A stretch of DNA of 64,000 nucleotides from Chalara sp. BL73 (Eukaryota; Ascomycota; Leotiomycetes; Helotiales). The stretch spans positions 62,001 to 126,000 of the forward strand of contig CAKJVC010000069.1 of the NCBI GenBank assembly GCA_918026815.1. The letters run 5' to 3'. Position 1 is the stretch's first letter, and every line of letters starts with the position of its first letter. Positions 11,852 through 23,628 of the stretch are shown here, piece by piece. Both the position numbers and the translations under genes were made by a program. Under the pieces are notes generated by a model. That model saw only the letters and a program-made list of their open reading frames with translations. It made no database searches and was not told the DNA's origin.

Positions 11852-13029
11852 CTAAGTAGGCTTCTTGAGCTTACACCACTTATGCGTTTTGAATTCATAC
11901 CCTACATCCTGGCCCCGATGCCCTTCAGACCAACACCTCCCACAATAGAGGTCCCCATCACAGCCTGAGCACTTCACCGTTGCGTCATCAGTGCAGATTA
12001 TACACCAACCATCAATTTCTGAATCTGAGATCTTCTTTTTCGTGACACCCCTGACGGGCTTGTCGGCTGGCTTGAATGTTGGTGCTGAGGGAAGGCCAAG
12101 TGAATCTGTGTCCTTCGAAGGTGCTGAGAGCCCAGAGAGGGCGGCCATCCGAGCGGCGATATTGAATTCGAACTCTATTGATTTGCGGCTGCGTTTGTTC
12201 TCCGACTCTGACGCCGTAGCCATAGTTGTGGGCGGAGTGAGGTCGGAAGGCGTGGATGGTAAATTGAGGGAAGTGTAGAATATTTCCTTGGGACCATTGG
12301 AAGGATGCTCTTCTGTAGCTTCAGGGTCCTCTGACTTCTCGAGATTTATTTCGTCTAGTAATTTTGCTACTATATCCTGAACTTCATGAGATTCGCCTTC
12401 TAGCCCTTTAACAGAGTTTTGTTCCTTAACTAGCTCATATCCATCTTCATTCTCGGATCCATTATCTAGATCAAAAACAGACATATCCAGATCCCCTGTC
12501 AACAAATCTTTGTTCTGATTTCGTAGCCCTATTCGTTCACTTTCCTTAGGGATTGCCGACTTCTCGTTAGTAGACACCGTCCGTCTCGCCTCGTTCAACA
12601 AGTCCCTCATCTCTTTAGGATCTTCCTCAAACTTCCATTCTTCACCACCAAGCTCTGCCAAGAGCTCGTTAAGGGCTTCCTCATCCGTTTCCAACAAGCA
12701 TTGAACAGGATCCGTGTCGACTTCTTGACTAAACTTCTGGGATGTCCTCTCCTTTACCGGAGGTGACTTAGCTAGCGATGTTGGAGCCGTTGAAGGCGAA
12801 GGAGATCCTGACGAAGATGCATTTCTTAAAGTCCTTAATCTGGTTGAAAGATCTGTTTCTGGCGCTGCTTGTTTTTGTGGTTTAGATCTTCGAAATAAGT
12901 TAGTACGTGACTAGAAAATGTGCCACGAGCAGGGACCGACGTGAAATTTTTATCAAGTGCAATGCTAGACATTTTGAGCGCATTCAGCCGATCGAGAAGA
13001 CGAACATCGTAGCTTGGTGGATCACCCAT
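11852..13029 (-). CDS. Zinc-finger protein resembling ANCHR/ZFYVE19 abscission checkpoint regulator
   Basis: Exon 1 is 13029..12941 and exon 2 is 12887..11852 (374 residues). The 53-nt intron contains a perfect TACTAAC branch site 11 nt before its AG; the donor GTCGGT is chosen because it alone keeps phase. The N-terminus LLDRLNALKMSSIAL is a conserved-looking short motif seen at the start of fungal members. The middle is acidic and disordered, with LLETDEEALNELLAELGG and a second repeat LLDEINL that resemble MIT-interacting helices. The C-terminus is a compact zinc finger: CIICTDDATVKCSGCDGDLY then CGRCW, with the closing His residues in THKWC. In animals the related protein delays abscission through VPS4 and ESCRT-III; the role in fungi is inferred from similarity only. 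Confidence 0.82.
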
Positions 13030-15544
13030 TTTGGTAATCTATATGTGCTGTAGATGTTTTAAGGAAGTAACAGGATGGCTGACTCCGGAAGTTGTGGCTG
13101 GGACAAGACAAGGCTGTCATCTCAGCCTTGTGAGCAACAAGCTAGAGAATTTTAGCAACATGAAAGCCCCGCACTAGCTTTGACTTGCGTAATTATGTAT
13201 AGACTTTTTAAAATACAGCTTTATTTGTATTAATCGGTCTATTTGGGTCAAGTGTGAAGGCATACTCAAATATCCGAAGCCAGGCTCACCCACTTTCTAC
13301 AGGAAGACTGAGGTCTGAACATTGAGTATAGAGAGTAAATGGGGTGTAAAAAGCAGTGAACTAGTACAAGCTAAAAGGATTTGATTTACTCACCACTTTA
13401 CAAAACAAAAACAGTTGACATGGTAAAAACTGCCTAACTGGCAGAGTTACAAGATATAATAAAACTCATACTAACTGCAACATTAAAAAAGACGGCAGGT
13501 GGGCTCAATTGCAAAGTCTTGAAGCCAAAATCTGCACCAAGAGATTGCGATGGAAGACTAGAATGATGAAGATGCCCTTCACTAACACAGAGAGAAGTCC
13601 TCTCAACACTAACAGCAGCAAACCTCCAAGTCTAAAACGTTCGAGTTTGGATGATAGTGTATGCAGCAGCCAAGGAACTCGAAGTTGTGATAGCTCTGCA
13701 TCACTGTAGTAAACAGCCTTCTGACCTCAAACAAACCATCCTGTGATTCTCGATGACGAGCTAAGATCTCTTACATAGATGCATCTCCTATTTTCTCTTC
13801 TTTGATAGTCCATCGTCTAAGCCGAGCAAAGTATCATGGTACGATGTTGACGAGGACATCGCTCCAATCTCTCTAACTGAACATAGAAGCTCGAATCCAC
13901 AACTTAGTTTATGCCTGCTCAGTGCCAACCATTATCTGGGAGTATCGTACATCATTGAGATGCTTATAAGAGTAACATGTTAGTCAACAGACAGTTGATG
14001 ATAATAACTCTGCAGGAACCTTTTCCACATACCGATATATCAATCATACCAATCTATACTTTGGCGAAACCTTACCGTAGACTTAGTTTGGGCTTATCCA
14101 ATCGAGAATATTATTGTTGTTATAACTGAAAAGAAGAAGCAGTATCTTCCCGGCGAGCGAGATACGGCAAGAGTGTACGGGGAACAAGACGGCTACGTAG
14201 TATCGATTGAAATGTTCCATCAGTGCGCTGCCTAGTAAGCTACTTTTCTCGGGAAGCTGGTGTCTTTGAATGCCTTACCTAATTAGGCCGTATCTAGAAC
14301 TATCTTCGAAAGTTTTCCTTTAGTAATAATCATAATGAAATTTTTGATCCTAAAAAGCATTCGGATCATTGCTTCAGCTATCTGTATCAAACCCTGCTCT
14401 GCTACGCGGATGTTGGGGCAGCCACAGTAAAGTTGGACGAGATGTTCAACGTGTTCCAACCAGAGTTCAACGTTACGAAACAGTGCCGCAACCACAGCTT
14501 AATTAAGAACTAGCAACGTTCCCACAAAGCTCGGGCAGTATTAGCTAGTGAATCGAGTCAACACTTGATTAAGTCTTTCGCCTTAAAAGCCTGTGCTTTT
14601 CTCGGCCATCCTGACAGCACTTAATGCAACAAACTTTTAATAATTTGCCAAAATTTGTTTTCTCACCTTGCGTCCTTAGAGAATTCCCAGAAGCGTTTAT
14701 CGTGATATGTGACGGCTTCCAGCGCTGTGCGCTGTGAATTTATAAATGCTTAGCAAAGAACGTATGTGCATCAGACTGCCGCTTTCTCAACTTAGCTAAA
14801 GGAACTTAACTCACAGTATGGAAACAACTTCCGTGTACATGCGGCGTTTGACGGCTCGCTGTACCAAGAAAAAATAAAAAGCGTCGAAAAGCACGCTAAC
14901 ATGGCCAGCTAGAGAATCCAACTCTAATTTAGGCGAAGCCAGCTGCGTTTGCGTCCATCGACATTCAAGTCTGCTTTTGAAACAAAAGCTTTGTCAGGTT
15001 TCTCGCTCCATAGAAGCCTTTCTTCGACTTCGTCCAGATCAGTTTTTTGAGGTCGCGGTTGTAAATGTCACATCTCGCATCCACAGCACTAGAAGGACTC
15101 AACGTCGAGAACATGCGCCGACACGCTCCTGAGAAGAACAGAGACGACTCTAAGAACGAATTTTACTAATGACCTCGCCGGAGAGATCAAAAGCACCGAC
15201 CAATAAGGACTGGAGTTAGTTCAAACACGCAAGCCATCTAACACACCCTAGACAAGGCGGATGGGTCCTGTCTATAGCACTATGTAAGGGATACTGTAAT
15301 TTCCTCGAATCAACAAAATGCTAAACTAAATAACAGAGTAAGGGTTCTTGATACTCGATTTGTGATGTCCATTTCCCCACTAACGTCGCCTACCGAATCG
15401 GTTTAAGGTAAGATTTATTCTGCGGATTAGTTGGGTAATCGTATACCTCAACTCGGTCACACTAATCGGCCCTTATAGGGATACACGATTACCAATACTG
15501 TGTGACTCCGTGTACTAGAGATGCGGGGTAAATTAGCGAAGCAA

Positions 15545-15576
15545 GGACAAGCGGACAAGTGGACAAGTGGACAAGT
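15545..15576. repeat. Minisatellite, 4 x 8 bp (GGACAAGY)
   Basis: Four head-to-tail units occur: GGACAAGC at 15545-15552, then GGACAAGT at 15553-15560, 15561-15568 and 15569-15576, followed by a partial GGGA. It sits in the gene-poor region with no overlapping gene. A further short direct repeat, AGGAGTATAT, occurs twice near 15702-15722. Confidence 0.85.
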
Positions 15577-16845
15577 GGGATTAGGAAGGAAAATACTTAT
15601 GACTTGAGTAGCTTTGTTCAATCATTATAAGCACTTAAATTAAAGGCAAAGGCCAATGATAACTTAAGCGGTGTAGACTACAGTTAATGCCAAAATAAGC
15701 AGGAGTATATAGGAGTATATATAAACTAATTAGTTGGGGGCTATCTGAAAAGGCTTTAATGGAGCCATGAAGACGGACAGCTCACTGCAATCTACGACGC
15801 CAGCTTGCCAGCAGTACAGTAGGCTGATTTACATGGGTTATGTCAGGACTTTGCGCATATTCCGACTCTGCCAGATTCGGTGCCACTCTAAAGGCCGACT
15901 TACCTTGGAGGAATGTACTTTCGTTGACGCTGCCGGAGTCAAATGGGCCGGTGGGTCGAACCTGAGCCAGAGTGAGCCTCACACACTCCGGAGAGATGCC
16001 TCCATTTGCTGTCCTACTTTGGTGGCAGAGAATTCAATATCTGCGCGTATCCTATCCTTAGAATACTGTAAGAGGGAAGGAGCTAGCTAGCTATTAGATC
16101 ATGTGTCATCATTAGGCCCACCAATACATACAGTTTTGGGGAAAACATAAAGTGCACGACACAATCATGAAGCCGAAACCAGTCTAGTCAACGCTTTGTC
16201 AGGTAGGGGTTTGTTTCTAAGTCTCATTAAGTCAGCAGCTTGACTAATCAGAGAACATTGCAAAACGAGAGAACGAAATTCTCTCAATTGTGCATAATCA
16301 ACAACATATAGTGGGATTACTTTGATCAATTGGAGAGTCTGAGCTGATGCGCATGGCCTAGTACATAGACGTCTTGTCTTAACGCCAGTATAGCCACAGC
16401 ATGCTTCCTACCTGGGCAAATACCATTTGGGAAGGTCTGTATGTAGTTCTCCTTATATTCTCATACGATGTTTTTACGGTATAACAATATACCGCGCTTG
16501 CAAGTGATACGTCATTCCGGACGCTCCGCCTAAAGGTAGTACTTCAGGAAAGTGTGATAGTGGAAGGATCGGCACAAAGGAATCTAGCAGGATTAGGTCA
16601 TGTTTCTTAGCAAAGATTGACTATCAAGACTACTTGGACGCCCTATACTACGGAGTGAAAAATGAGGAAGGAGATCCAGAAAGACATTACAGGACCTCAA
16701 GGAAAGAGACAGCGTTGCGAGGATGACCATGCTCGACACATCGGGCGAGCGCTTGGTACATGGAGGGATGTCTTGTCTATTATTCCTCAAAACACGAAGT
16801 CGAGATGCCTTTTAAATTCCTATTCTCTAACTTACTCCACATGCT

Positions 16846-16950
16846 ACAACCAAATTAATTTTTAATAATAACTTTTTATAAAGCCTTTTTATTAATAGAT
16901 CTTTTATTAATACTAAATTATAAGTAATAATTTAAACTTGTACTTGGTTA
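16846..16950. other. AT-rich patch
   Basis: About 105 bp are made almost only of A and T with few G or C, sharply different from both sides. Such islands in filamentous fungi are commonly remnants of repeats mutated by RIP (C-to-T changes in duplicated DNA). Only the composition is seen; the cause is inference. Confidence 0.5.
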
Positions 16951-18023
16951 AACTAAATATTAAAAGCAGCAACTACTACGTATAGACAAGTATATAACTA
17001 TTGCCCAAAAGTAAAGTCACAACGCACATGACCTCTCGCCACTTTGCTCACCCTCACCTCGTACACATCCTTCACGCGCAGTCTCACCACCCCTAGCAGC
17101 TTCAAACTCGTAGTCACCGCTGTTATTAGATGGCACTAATATTCTGGCTCGCGTCGGGAAGAGGTTTATGGAGAACTCAAAGTTTGCTCGAGACTATGAT
17201 CTCCATGTCTGTTGGACAAGAAGTCTATAGGATAGACCCTTTCCTGAATACTCTAGCACTGCTATTCAGAAATTGGAGGATAATGTGGCTGAGTAAATTG
17301 CTGCAAAGGAAATCAAATGCAAAATGAAATTCAATGGCGAAAGCTCCTGGCGTTGTTAGTAGATACCTTGGCATTTAAGATACATTTGCATCTACCTCCC
17401 AGTAGAGATTCCACCTGTTGCATCATTTCGATTAGATTAGGGTTTCAAAGATAGAAATTCTTCATACAGTTCGCTCGGAAGTAAGACTTGACGAATGGAG
17501 AAGAAATTCATATAACGGCGATGCCGCAACTAGAGAGCACTAGGGCCTAACAGCGCCAGGATGGTTACGTAAATCCTAGTAAGGCAGAATCACAACAGCG
17601 GCATAGCTCACTAATAAAGGGTGCAAGGTCAGCTGCGTACGGGTTAAGCTCAGTCGATCAATTAGTTTGCAAGTGGCAGGCTCAAGGCAGATTGAGGCGG
17701 GGAATTATGCCGCTGACCAGCTCCGCAAATCTCACTCTCTTCAATCAATCGATTATATCACGGGAATTGGTAGTGCCAATGGACGTAGTAGCAATTTGAC
17801 AACTACGAAAGGGCGGGACCAATAGAGTAGGCGGTCACAGAGGGGCATAAACAGAGAAGCAGAGATATTTGCTTCTGAGGATTCAATTAGACAAAAACAG
17901 AGACGGGTAGTAAATGGTATTACTTATACTATAGTAGCACATATAGAGGTAGGGCTCTTACCCCGATAAAAGCTCTATATCTGTAGTTGCTAGGAAGGCA
18001 TGTGTGATTAGGTTCTGAGTTGC

Positions 18024-18379
18024 TGTGAGGGTTAGAACCCTCGTTTAGCTATGGCGTTGCCTTAGAGAGCATGCCTATAGCACGGGGACGTTTTAGAGAC
18101 GTTTTCGTAGGACAGTTTGGGAGACGCGGTATGGACAGTTTAGGAGTAGCCAATGATCAGATTGGGTGGTAAGGATGCTCTTGGCAGTCTGCTGCCACCA
18201 CGCCCACTACTAGTTGCTAGGCCTATTACTAATTGCTTAGCAACTGCTAGCTTGCTTAGCCTCGCCGTCTTGTTTATATATATCAAGACTGTATAGGTAT
18301 TGTTTGTTCTTTATATAGTTATTTACAGTTTAATCTAAGCCCAAGTTCTTTAGATCTTTACAAGACTTAACCTCTTACA
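18024..18379. mobile_element. Probable solo LTR of a retrotransposon
   Basis: The 356-bp interval begins TGTGAGGG and ends CTCTTACA, which are imperfect inverted ends of the TG...CA type (six of eight positions match, the others are transitions). It is flanked by GTTGC (18019-18023) and GTTAC (18380-18384), a 5-bp target duplication with one G-to-A difference. The inside is rich in short inverted words built on CTAG and GCTTAGC and has an AT-rich TATATATATC segment near 18276-18285. There is no second LTR or gag-pol frame nearby, so it would be a solo LTR left by recombination. The orientation is not determined. Confidence 0.6.
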
Positions 18380-19383
18380 GTTACAGATATCGCTAAGGTA
18401 TGGAGTTCTATAGGTAAAGCCTGACCAAAGCAAGGAGCGGCAACCATCCCACAGAAGATTTTTCACTCCTTCACTGGTGGCATGTACACAACATGTAATA
18501 TAGTGCCATATACTGTTACACCCATACAATTCGCTCAAGAGAGAGCTATACGATTAAACTCGCAATACTCATAATTTATCATAACACCTGGGTCAAGCGT
18601 TTGTAGCGATACGAGGCTACTAACAATAGAACGGACAGAACAGCGCGCATAAAAAGAACATAGCATAGATAACGTTAATGCACACGTAAGAATATAAAGG
18701 GAAAAGTCCTTATATATTATAGTACAAAGCTGGGAACCTAATAAAGTAATAGTCAGCATGCAATCACGGGGAAGAATGCGCGGTGCCCTCGCCATAGTAG
18801 TAGGAGGCCTTTCTCTTTATACTCTTTTTTCAGCTTATTGGCGTCGGAGCTGGCATCATTCATAGTTCGTTGTTTAATACCGGCTCGCTACGCAGCTTCG
18901 GCTTGATAGTCATATTATCAATGAACTAAAAAATAGCTTTATCGATATCTGAAGCGTGTTTACCTATTAGATAGTTGTAGAAGAAGTGAGCCATTGATTA
19001 AGTGGGTAGCAAGTGAGTTCTTAGGGGTTCGCTAGCCCTCACTTATACCTCCAATCAGAGCCACCGGTTTCAGAACCGCCAGCTTGTAGTTCGGAAGCTA
19101 TGAATCATCATACTTAAATCGACCCCAACACTTTTCCTAACTAACAACCACAACTCTCCATCCAACTCTTCAACCTTCTTCAGTCTTCTTCAACAATCTT
19201 CAAATTTGCAGTTCAGTAGGCGCGTGGCAGCCTGTCCGGTCTCCATATACTATTTCTCAGTCTGGTCCAGTTCTGGTCCTCAGTGGTCTATTTAGATTAT
19301 TTACAGCGCTGCCTCTATTGGTGTGTACGTCGTGTTAAACAAAACCAACTCCCTTCGCTAACTAACAGTGAGTTCAGTCAACC

Positions 19384-20157
19384 ATGAAGCCAATCAGCCC
19401 AAAAAATGCTTTAGCACATGTTGTAGACCACAAACCTCTTATGATGCTCAATTCGGGCCTTCTGGGGATCCGCTATATTATGCAGCTTGTCGCTTTAACG
19501 AACACCAATATTACAACTACAGGCGGTACTTCCCTACCTACCGAGCTGTGGAATAAGATCCTCGGATTTGCTTTGGTCGATGCACAGAACTCCTTCTGTT
19601 TTGTCCAGGGAATTTCCTTATGGGAGTCTTCGATAGGGGAAATCCTTCACTGTCGCAGGATCAATTTAGAAGGCGGCTTGCTTTGTGGCAATCTCGATTG
19701 CGCCGAGGCGGTACATGCATTTGAGGAGTTTATGAACAAGCCGAATCAGCGTGCCTCCCCCCCCTTCACTACGCCTACCCTCCAGCCCTGTCAAGGGTAC
19801 GGAAATACGTTCGACATCCTCATAACTTCTGCGGATGACAATCTCCCGGTCGACTCAGCATGTCTCTTCTCCAACGTCACGGTCCCTGACGTCATTTCGC
19901 GCATGGAAGGTGGTGCTTGCAGTTTCTGTCTTGGTAACCGGTTTTTCTGTCCAGGCTGTACGGGAGGAAGAGCTCAGGAATTTGATGTGTTCATGGGTTG
20001 TGGTGTGGATCTTGCCTGTCCGCTCTGTATCGGTATTGATTTCTCCCTGGAGCATAGAGAATTTCTTCGGACATATTACTGGGATGATCCGCCAGAAGAA
20101 AGGCGGAAATCAATAGATGATTGGCTTCGGCAACGAATGGAGGAATTAGGCTACTGA
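19384..20157 (+). CDS. F-box-like, Cys-rich hypothetical protein
   Basis: A single exon encodes 257 residues. Residues about 50-65 read SLPTELWNKILGFAL, which fits the first helix of an F-box (LPxELWxxIL). The second half has cysteine pairs CSFC, CPGC, a CGVDLAC and CPLC within about 50 residues (roughly 175-225), suggesting a metal-binding fold, and the C-terminus is charged (DDPPEERRKSIDDWLRQRM). An F-box would link it to SCF ubiquitin ligase; the target is unknown. Just upstream, 19325-19368 looks like a 5' untranslated intron (GTACGT start, CTAACTAAC branch, AG end), supporting a transcribed gene. It stands alone in the repeat-bearing region and may be lineage-specific. I do not recognise a characterised homologue. 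Confidence 0.65.
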   Translation: MKPISPKNALAHVVDHKPLMMLNSGLLGIRYIMQLVALTNTNITTTGGTSLPTELWNKILGFALVDAQNSFCFVQGISLWESSIGEILHCRRINLEGGLLCGNLDCAEAVHAFEEFMNKPNQRASPPFTTPTLQPCQGYGNTFDILITSADDNLPVDSACLFSNVTVPDVISRMEGGACSFCLGNRFFCPGCTGGRAQEFDVFMGCGVDLACPLCIGIDFSLEHREFLRTYYWDDPPEERRKSIDDWLRQRMEELGY

Positions 20158-21548
20158 TGTTAGAAGGTCTAGGGCTGGCTGCCTTTTACAGGAACATTGT
20201 AACTATTGGGCCGTGGCATGAGTTAGCTGTATTATTAATATAACCTGTTAGTCGAAACTGAGTTTGATTCTGATGCTCGCCGAACACGTCGGCTTCAATA
20301 TCCGAGATACTTATACACCTTAGGTAAGCTGGCTCTTGGTGTGACTCTTCCTAGACGCAGACTTGTCGATGTATGTATCTGCACCTCACTTTGACCTCTA
20401 CCCAGTTGGCCCCCACCTCTTTTCTTCGTGATAACCTCCTAGTGACACCGGACATTGGTATGACTCCCTGATGCGGCACCATCGCTGCAAAATGCTCACC
20501 ATCCAGTAAACTTACTACCTTCGACCCCCCCACCATCACTGGTCCGGCTGATGTGGTTGTCTCTTACCTAACATGCATGAACCTCGGTGTAGGCTCTTCA
20601 AACGCAAGCAACTTTATGGCCGCATGAATTTCATGGTGACCAACTAGCAAACCAGTTACCCCAATCGATCGCTGTAGTTATCCAACTAACCGCTGAGATA
20701 GAACTAGCACAAACTCCTTCCTAATGTAATATCACATCTGCATCTACACAGGAACTAAGCCATCTGATAGAGGACCATAACCCTTCTAGATAAAGCAAAA
20801 ACTAGGAGAAGAGAAGAAACACGTGAGTAAAGTATAACATCAAAAATTTCAAAGCAAGAACGGAGTAAACTAAGTGCCACCGATACTCATATTATAAAAT
20901 CGCCATGCAGCTGTCCCGATGGTCACGGTGACGTTATAGAATGATGAGGCTGAGATCTCTATCATGTGTATATAAACGCACATGGATCTGAAATTGGTTC
21001 CCGAAAGAATTTCAGTCATACGGGAGCAAAAATGGGATCTACGCATAGAGACTAGGAAAGTGTAACCGGGCCTTAAGGGGGCCAAAATGAGGCCCCTTGG
21101 GTACTAAAGTAGCGCCTCACATGCTCATACTGACTCTGCCGCTTTCCGTTGTTGCTCACCACTGCTCCACCCGCTTCCCACCCTCGCCCTTACTCACCCT
21201 AGCTCACCTAGCATTGCCGATACAGCAGCCCTGCTCACCTTTCCGAACAGAAACAAATTTTGTACAAGTGAGGATTCAGGTTAAACAACCAGCTGTTGTT
21301 CTCCGTTGGCAATCAGATACATACGGAATCGCGTCCAAATTGGCCTGCCCGCGGACCCACGGTTGTGGTTGGAGCAGATAAAACTCTGGGCGTCTCTACC
21401 CTTCTAGAGTTCTTGACAACTCGTATGTCTCCTCACTCAAGCCTCAGCATTACAGCAAAAATGACAGAAATATTTTCCGCCAATTCCGTGTCTTCCAGGC
21501 TCACTTCCGACGGCAAATGCCTTGATGTCGAAATCACAGATAGTAGCC
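20158..21548. other. Intergenic region, nothing supported
   Basis: The 1.4 kb downstream of the F-box-like gene hold only short unsupported frames (20351-20539 minus, 20870-21085 minus, 21097-21381 plus). The last part may contain the decayed promoter and N-terminus of the permease relic that follows. Confidence 0.45.
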
Positions 21549-22480
21549 GATGGGCAAGATGGTGTCATTGTCGAAGACGGAGCCAGGAGAAGTCTGCTAG
21601 AGGGGAAATATCATTTTGATACCACTTGCAAGTGTCAATTAAGAAAGTTACTTCTATGAGTTTGAATAGCTGTTTGTACATCTCTAGGCGGTGGGTAGCT
21701 CTTATTGAATTTAGCATCATCGGTATGTCCTACCTACCTTTGTCAGCATAGAGGATTAGCGCTGATTAGCACTTATGGTTTCTCTGTCTTGGCCTTGATT
21801 TAGAGTATCGGCAAAGTGACGACGATGTTTCCAATTGCTGGTGGTTTTATCGAGGCGAGTAGATACTTCCATTCGATATTCCATTTGAGATACAATAGGG
21901 TTTACGCGTCGACAAAGTTGGAAATATATTGGAAGATTTGTCGACCTTGCGCTTGGATTTTCAATGGCATGGATGTACTATTTCATGTGAAGTGCATTTT
22001 TTGGAAGGGTGAGAAGCTCAACTCTCCACTCTAACAAACCCTCCCCGCTAGTTTGTATTTGCAGAATGGAACCGCGCCAGGCACCGGGAGATAAGAGCTC
22101 ATGTGGGTTTGGGTTCACAACTTCTATGGTTCCTTCTTGGCCTTATTGATACTCAGCGCGGTGGTTTACGGAGAACTGCCTCGGATGGCTCAGGGTTTCT
22201 CTGCGGCGACCTGCTTCTCCACCTCGTTTCTCGTTAATATAGGCGCATTTGGGGATAGCTAGATTGGGCTTCGATATTGGAAATTCCTGATACTAAGTTG
22301 TATCCTCGCACATGTTTGGCGCTCTCGCTCATCTAGTTAGGTCCGGTTTTGAACGGAATAAATAAATTCGGCCAATTTTTTTATCCTTTTCTCTGTGTAC
22401 TATGTTGGAACAGATGGCATTTCTCTGGTAGCAGCAGAGAAGATAGCCATCAGATGCCCAATCACTAGTATACGTCCACT
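21549..22480 (+). pseudogene. Decayed amino-acid permease (YAT/AAP family) relic
   Basis: Several permease signatures occur in the right order but in different frames and interrupted by stops. They are: an N-terminal GVIVEDGARRSLLEGKYHF (about 21560-21620); RWVALIEFSIIG (about 21686-21722), like the end of the first membrane region, followed by a GTATGT donor-like site; KVTTMFPIAGGFIEASRYF (21810-21868), matching the consensus around membrane segment 3; IGLRYWKF (22263-22287), like the conserved GFRYWKNPG; and FSVYYVGTDGISLVAAEK (about 22389-22442), like the SFxGTExVxxAAAE motif. No continuous frame or intron set joins these blocks. Functional relatives are plasma-membrane amino-acid transporters. 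The downstream half of the protein is not recognisable, so the copy is truncated as well as broken. Confidence 0.75.
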
Positions 22481-23628
22481 TAGAAGAAATTTTCTCTCAG
22501 GGGTAAGGTTCGTAAGCAGGGTGATATAGCTCGTAGCCGCTCTGCTATATATTTCTCTATTCACAAGCTAGTCTCTGCCATATTCCTTCCGAATCGCGCC
22601 TCCTACCTATACCCTACCTACAACTCGCCATAAAGGACCGGTCGACTCATCGCGTAGGATCTTGACACATGACATCCAGAGTCACTTCAATAGCAGGTGT
22701 TAGTCACTTTGCAATGTGCGCCGCCTTTCGGCTCTATTTTCACAGGCTTCGAGTATTGATCAAGAATGTTGCATGTTGTACGTTAATAATTTCAAGTCTC
22801 TGCTGCAGTGGTAATACAGTCAACTATGTGAATGCACCATTCGAAGTCAAACCATATATCCTTATTATAACTTCATGGCCGTAGCTCTAATCTACTGATA
22901 GCAGGTTTCATAGTACAATTACCTAGAGTTAAATGTCTATGCAACACCATGCTCAGAAGCATGCGTGAACTGAACTATGGGTGATAAAGAGTCAACGAAA
23001 ATGGAAACAAACAAGATTCTAATCCTCCAATGAAAACCCGACTTATACCATTTGCTGGCAATGACGGACATGTGAGAGATACTCTCTTGTCTGTCTAGCT
23101 TATGTCGTATTGTCCCTGGCAGACGATATACAAGGTGCAGCTTCAAGTCAGTGAAGTGTCTTTATACATCGAATCTAATCTATGTCAGATCTATCTTTCC
23201 TTTGATTGCCTAAGGGTATCCATCAATGCTCTTCATACCAGAGTTGGGAGCTTGCTGTTGTTTTGGTAATGTTTACTGATACTTTACATTAGCTTGTTTA
23301 TATTTAAAGGTTTGCATTGCACGCGTGGCAGCTAGAGTTATTCAGAGAGAAGATTATTGTTTTCATCAAGACTTACATGAAGCACAAAAGACTCCCAGAG
23401 TTGGCTGAGAGACTAAGGTCTTCAGCAAAGGTCAGACTAAGGATGACGATACATTGGTTTTCATCATGTAGCTTTCAGATTGGATAAAGGAAATCATAAG
23501 ACATACCAATCCTGTAAACATGCACATCACATTCGGCTTCTTTAGGATCCATGACGCTACTCCTAGAGCCGTTTCGATGGAGTCTTCATATCGGTTGGTG
23601 ATGGGATAATCGATCAATCCGCCAAGCT
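22481..23628. other. Intergenic region, nothing supported
   Basis: This 1.1-kb segment follows the permease relic. It may include unrecognisable remains of that gene's 3' half (a 71-codon frame at 22669-22884 has hydrophobic stretches) and the downstream flank of the DUF3807 gene. I cannot support any feature. Confidence 0.4.

Larger units (their letters stand above)
13030..19383. other. Gene-poor region with repeat remains
   Basis: Over 6.3 kb I find no open frame with a recognisable domain. Short frames such as 13509-13709 plus, 15767-16090 plus and 16662-16865 plus lack support. The stretch holds a GGACAAGT minisatellite (15545-15576), an AT-rich patch (about 16846-16950) and a probable solo LTR (18024-18379), each listed separately. 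The pattern fits an old, degraded transposon-accumulating segment, but base-composition statistics were not computed. Confidence 0.55.

Noticed and set aside
15767..16090. 107-codon plus-strand frame
   Set aside because: No recognisable motif, and it lies in a degraded repeat-bearing region.
13030..19383. CRISPR-like or other long regular arrays
   Set aside because: Only a four-unit 8-bp minisatellite is present; there are no spaced direct repeats, and the genome is eukaryotic.
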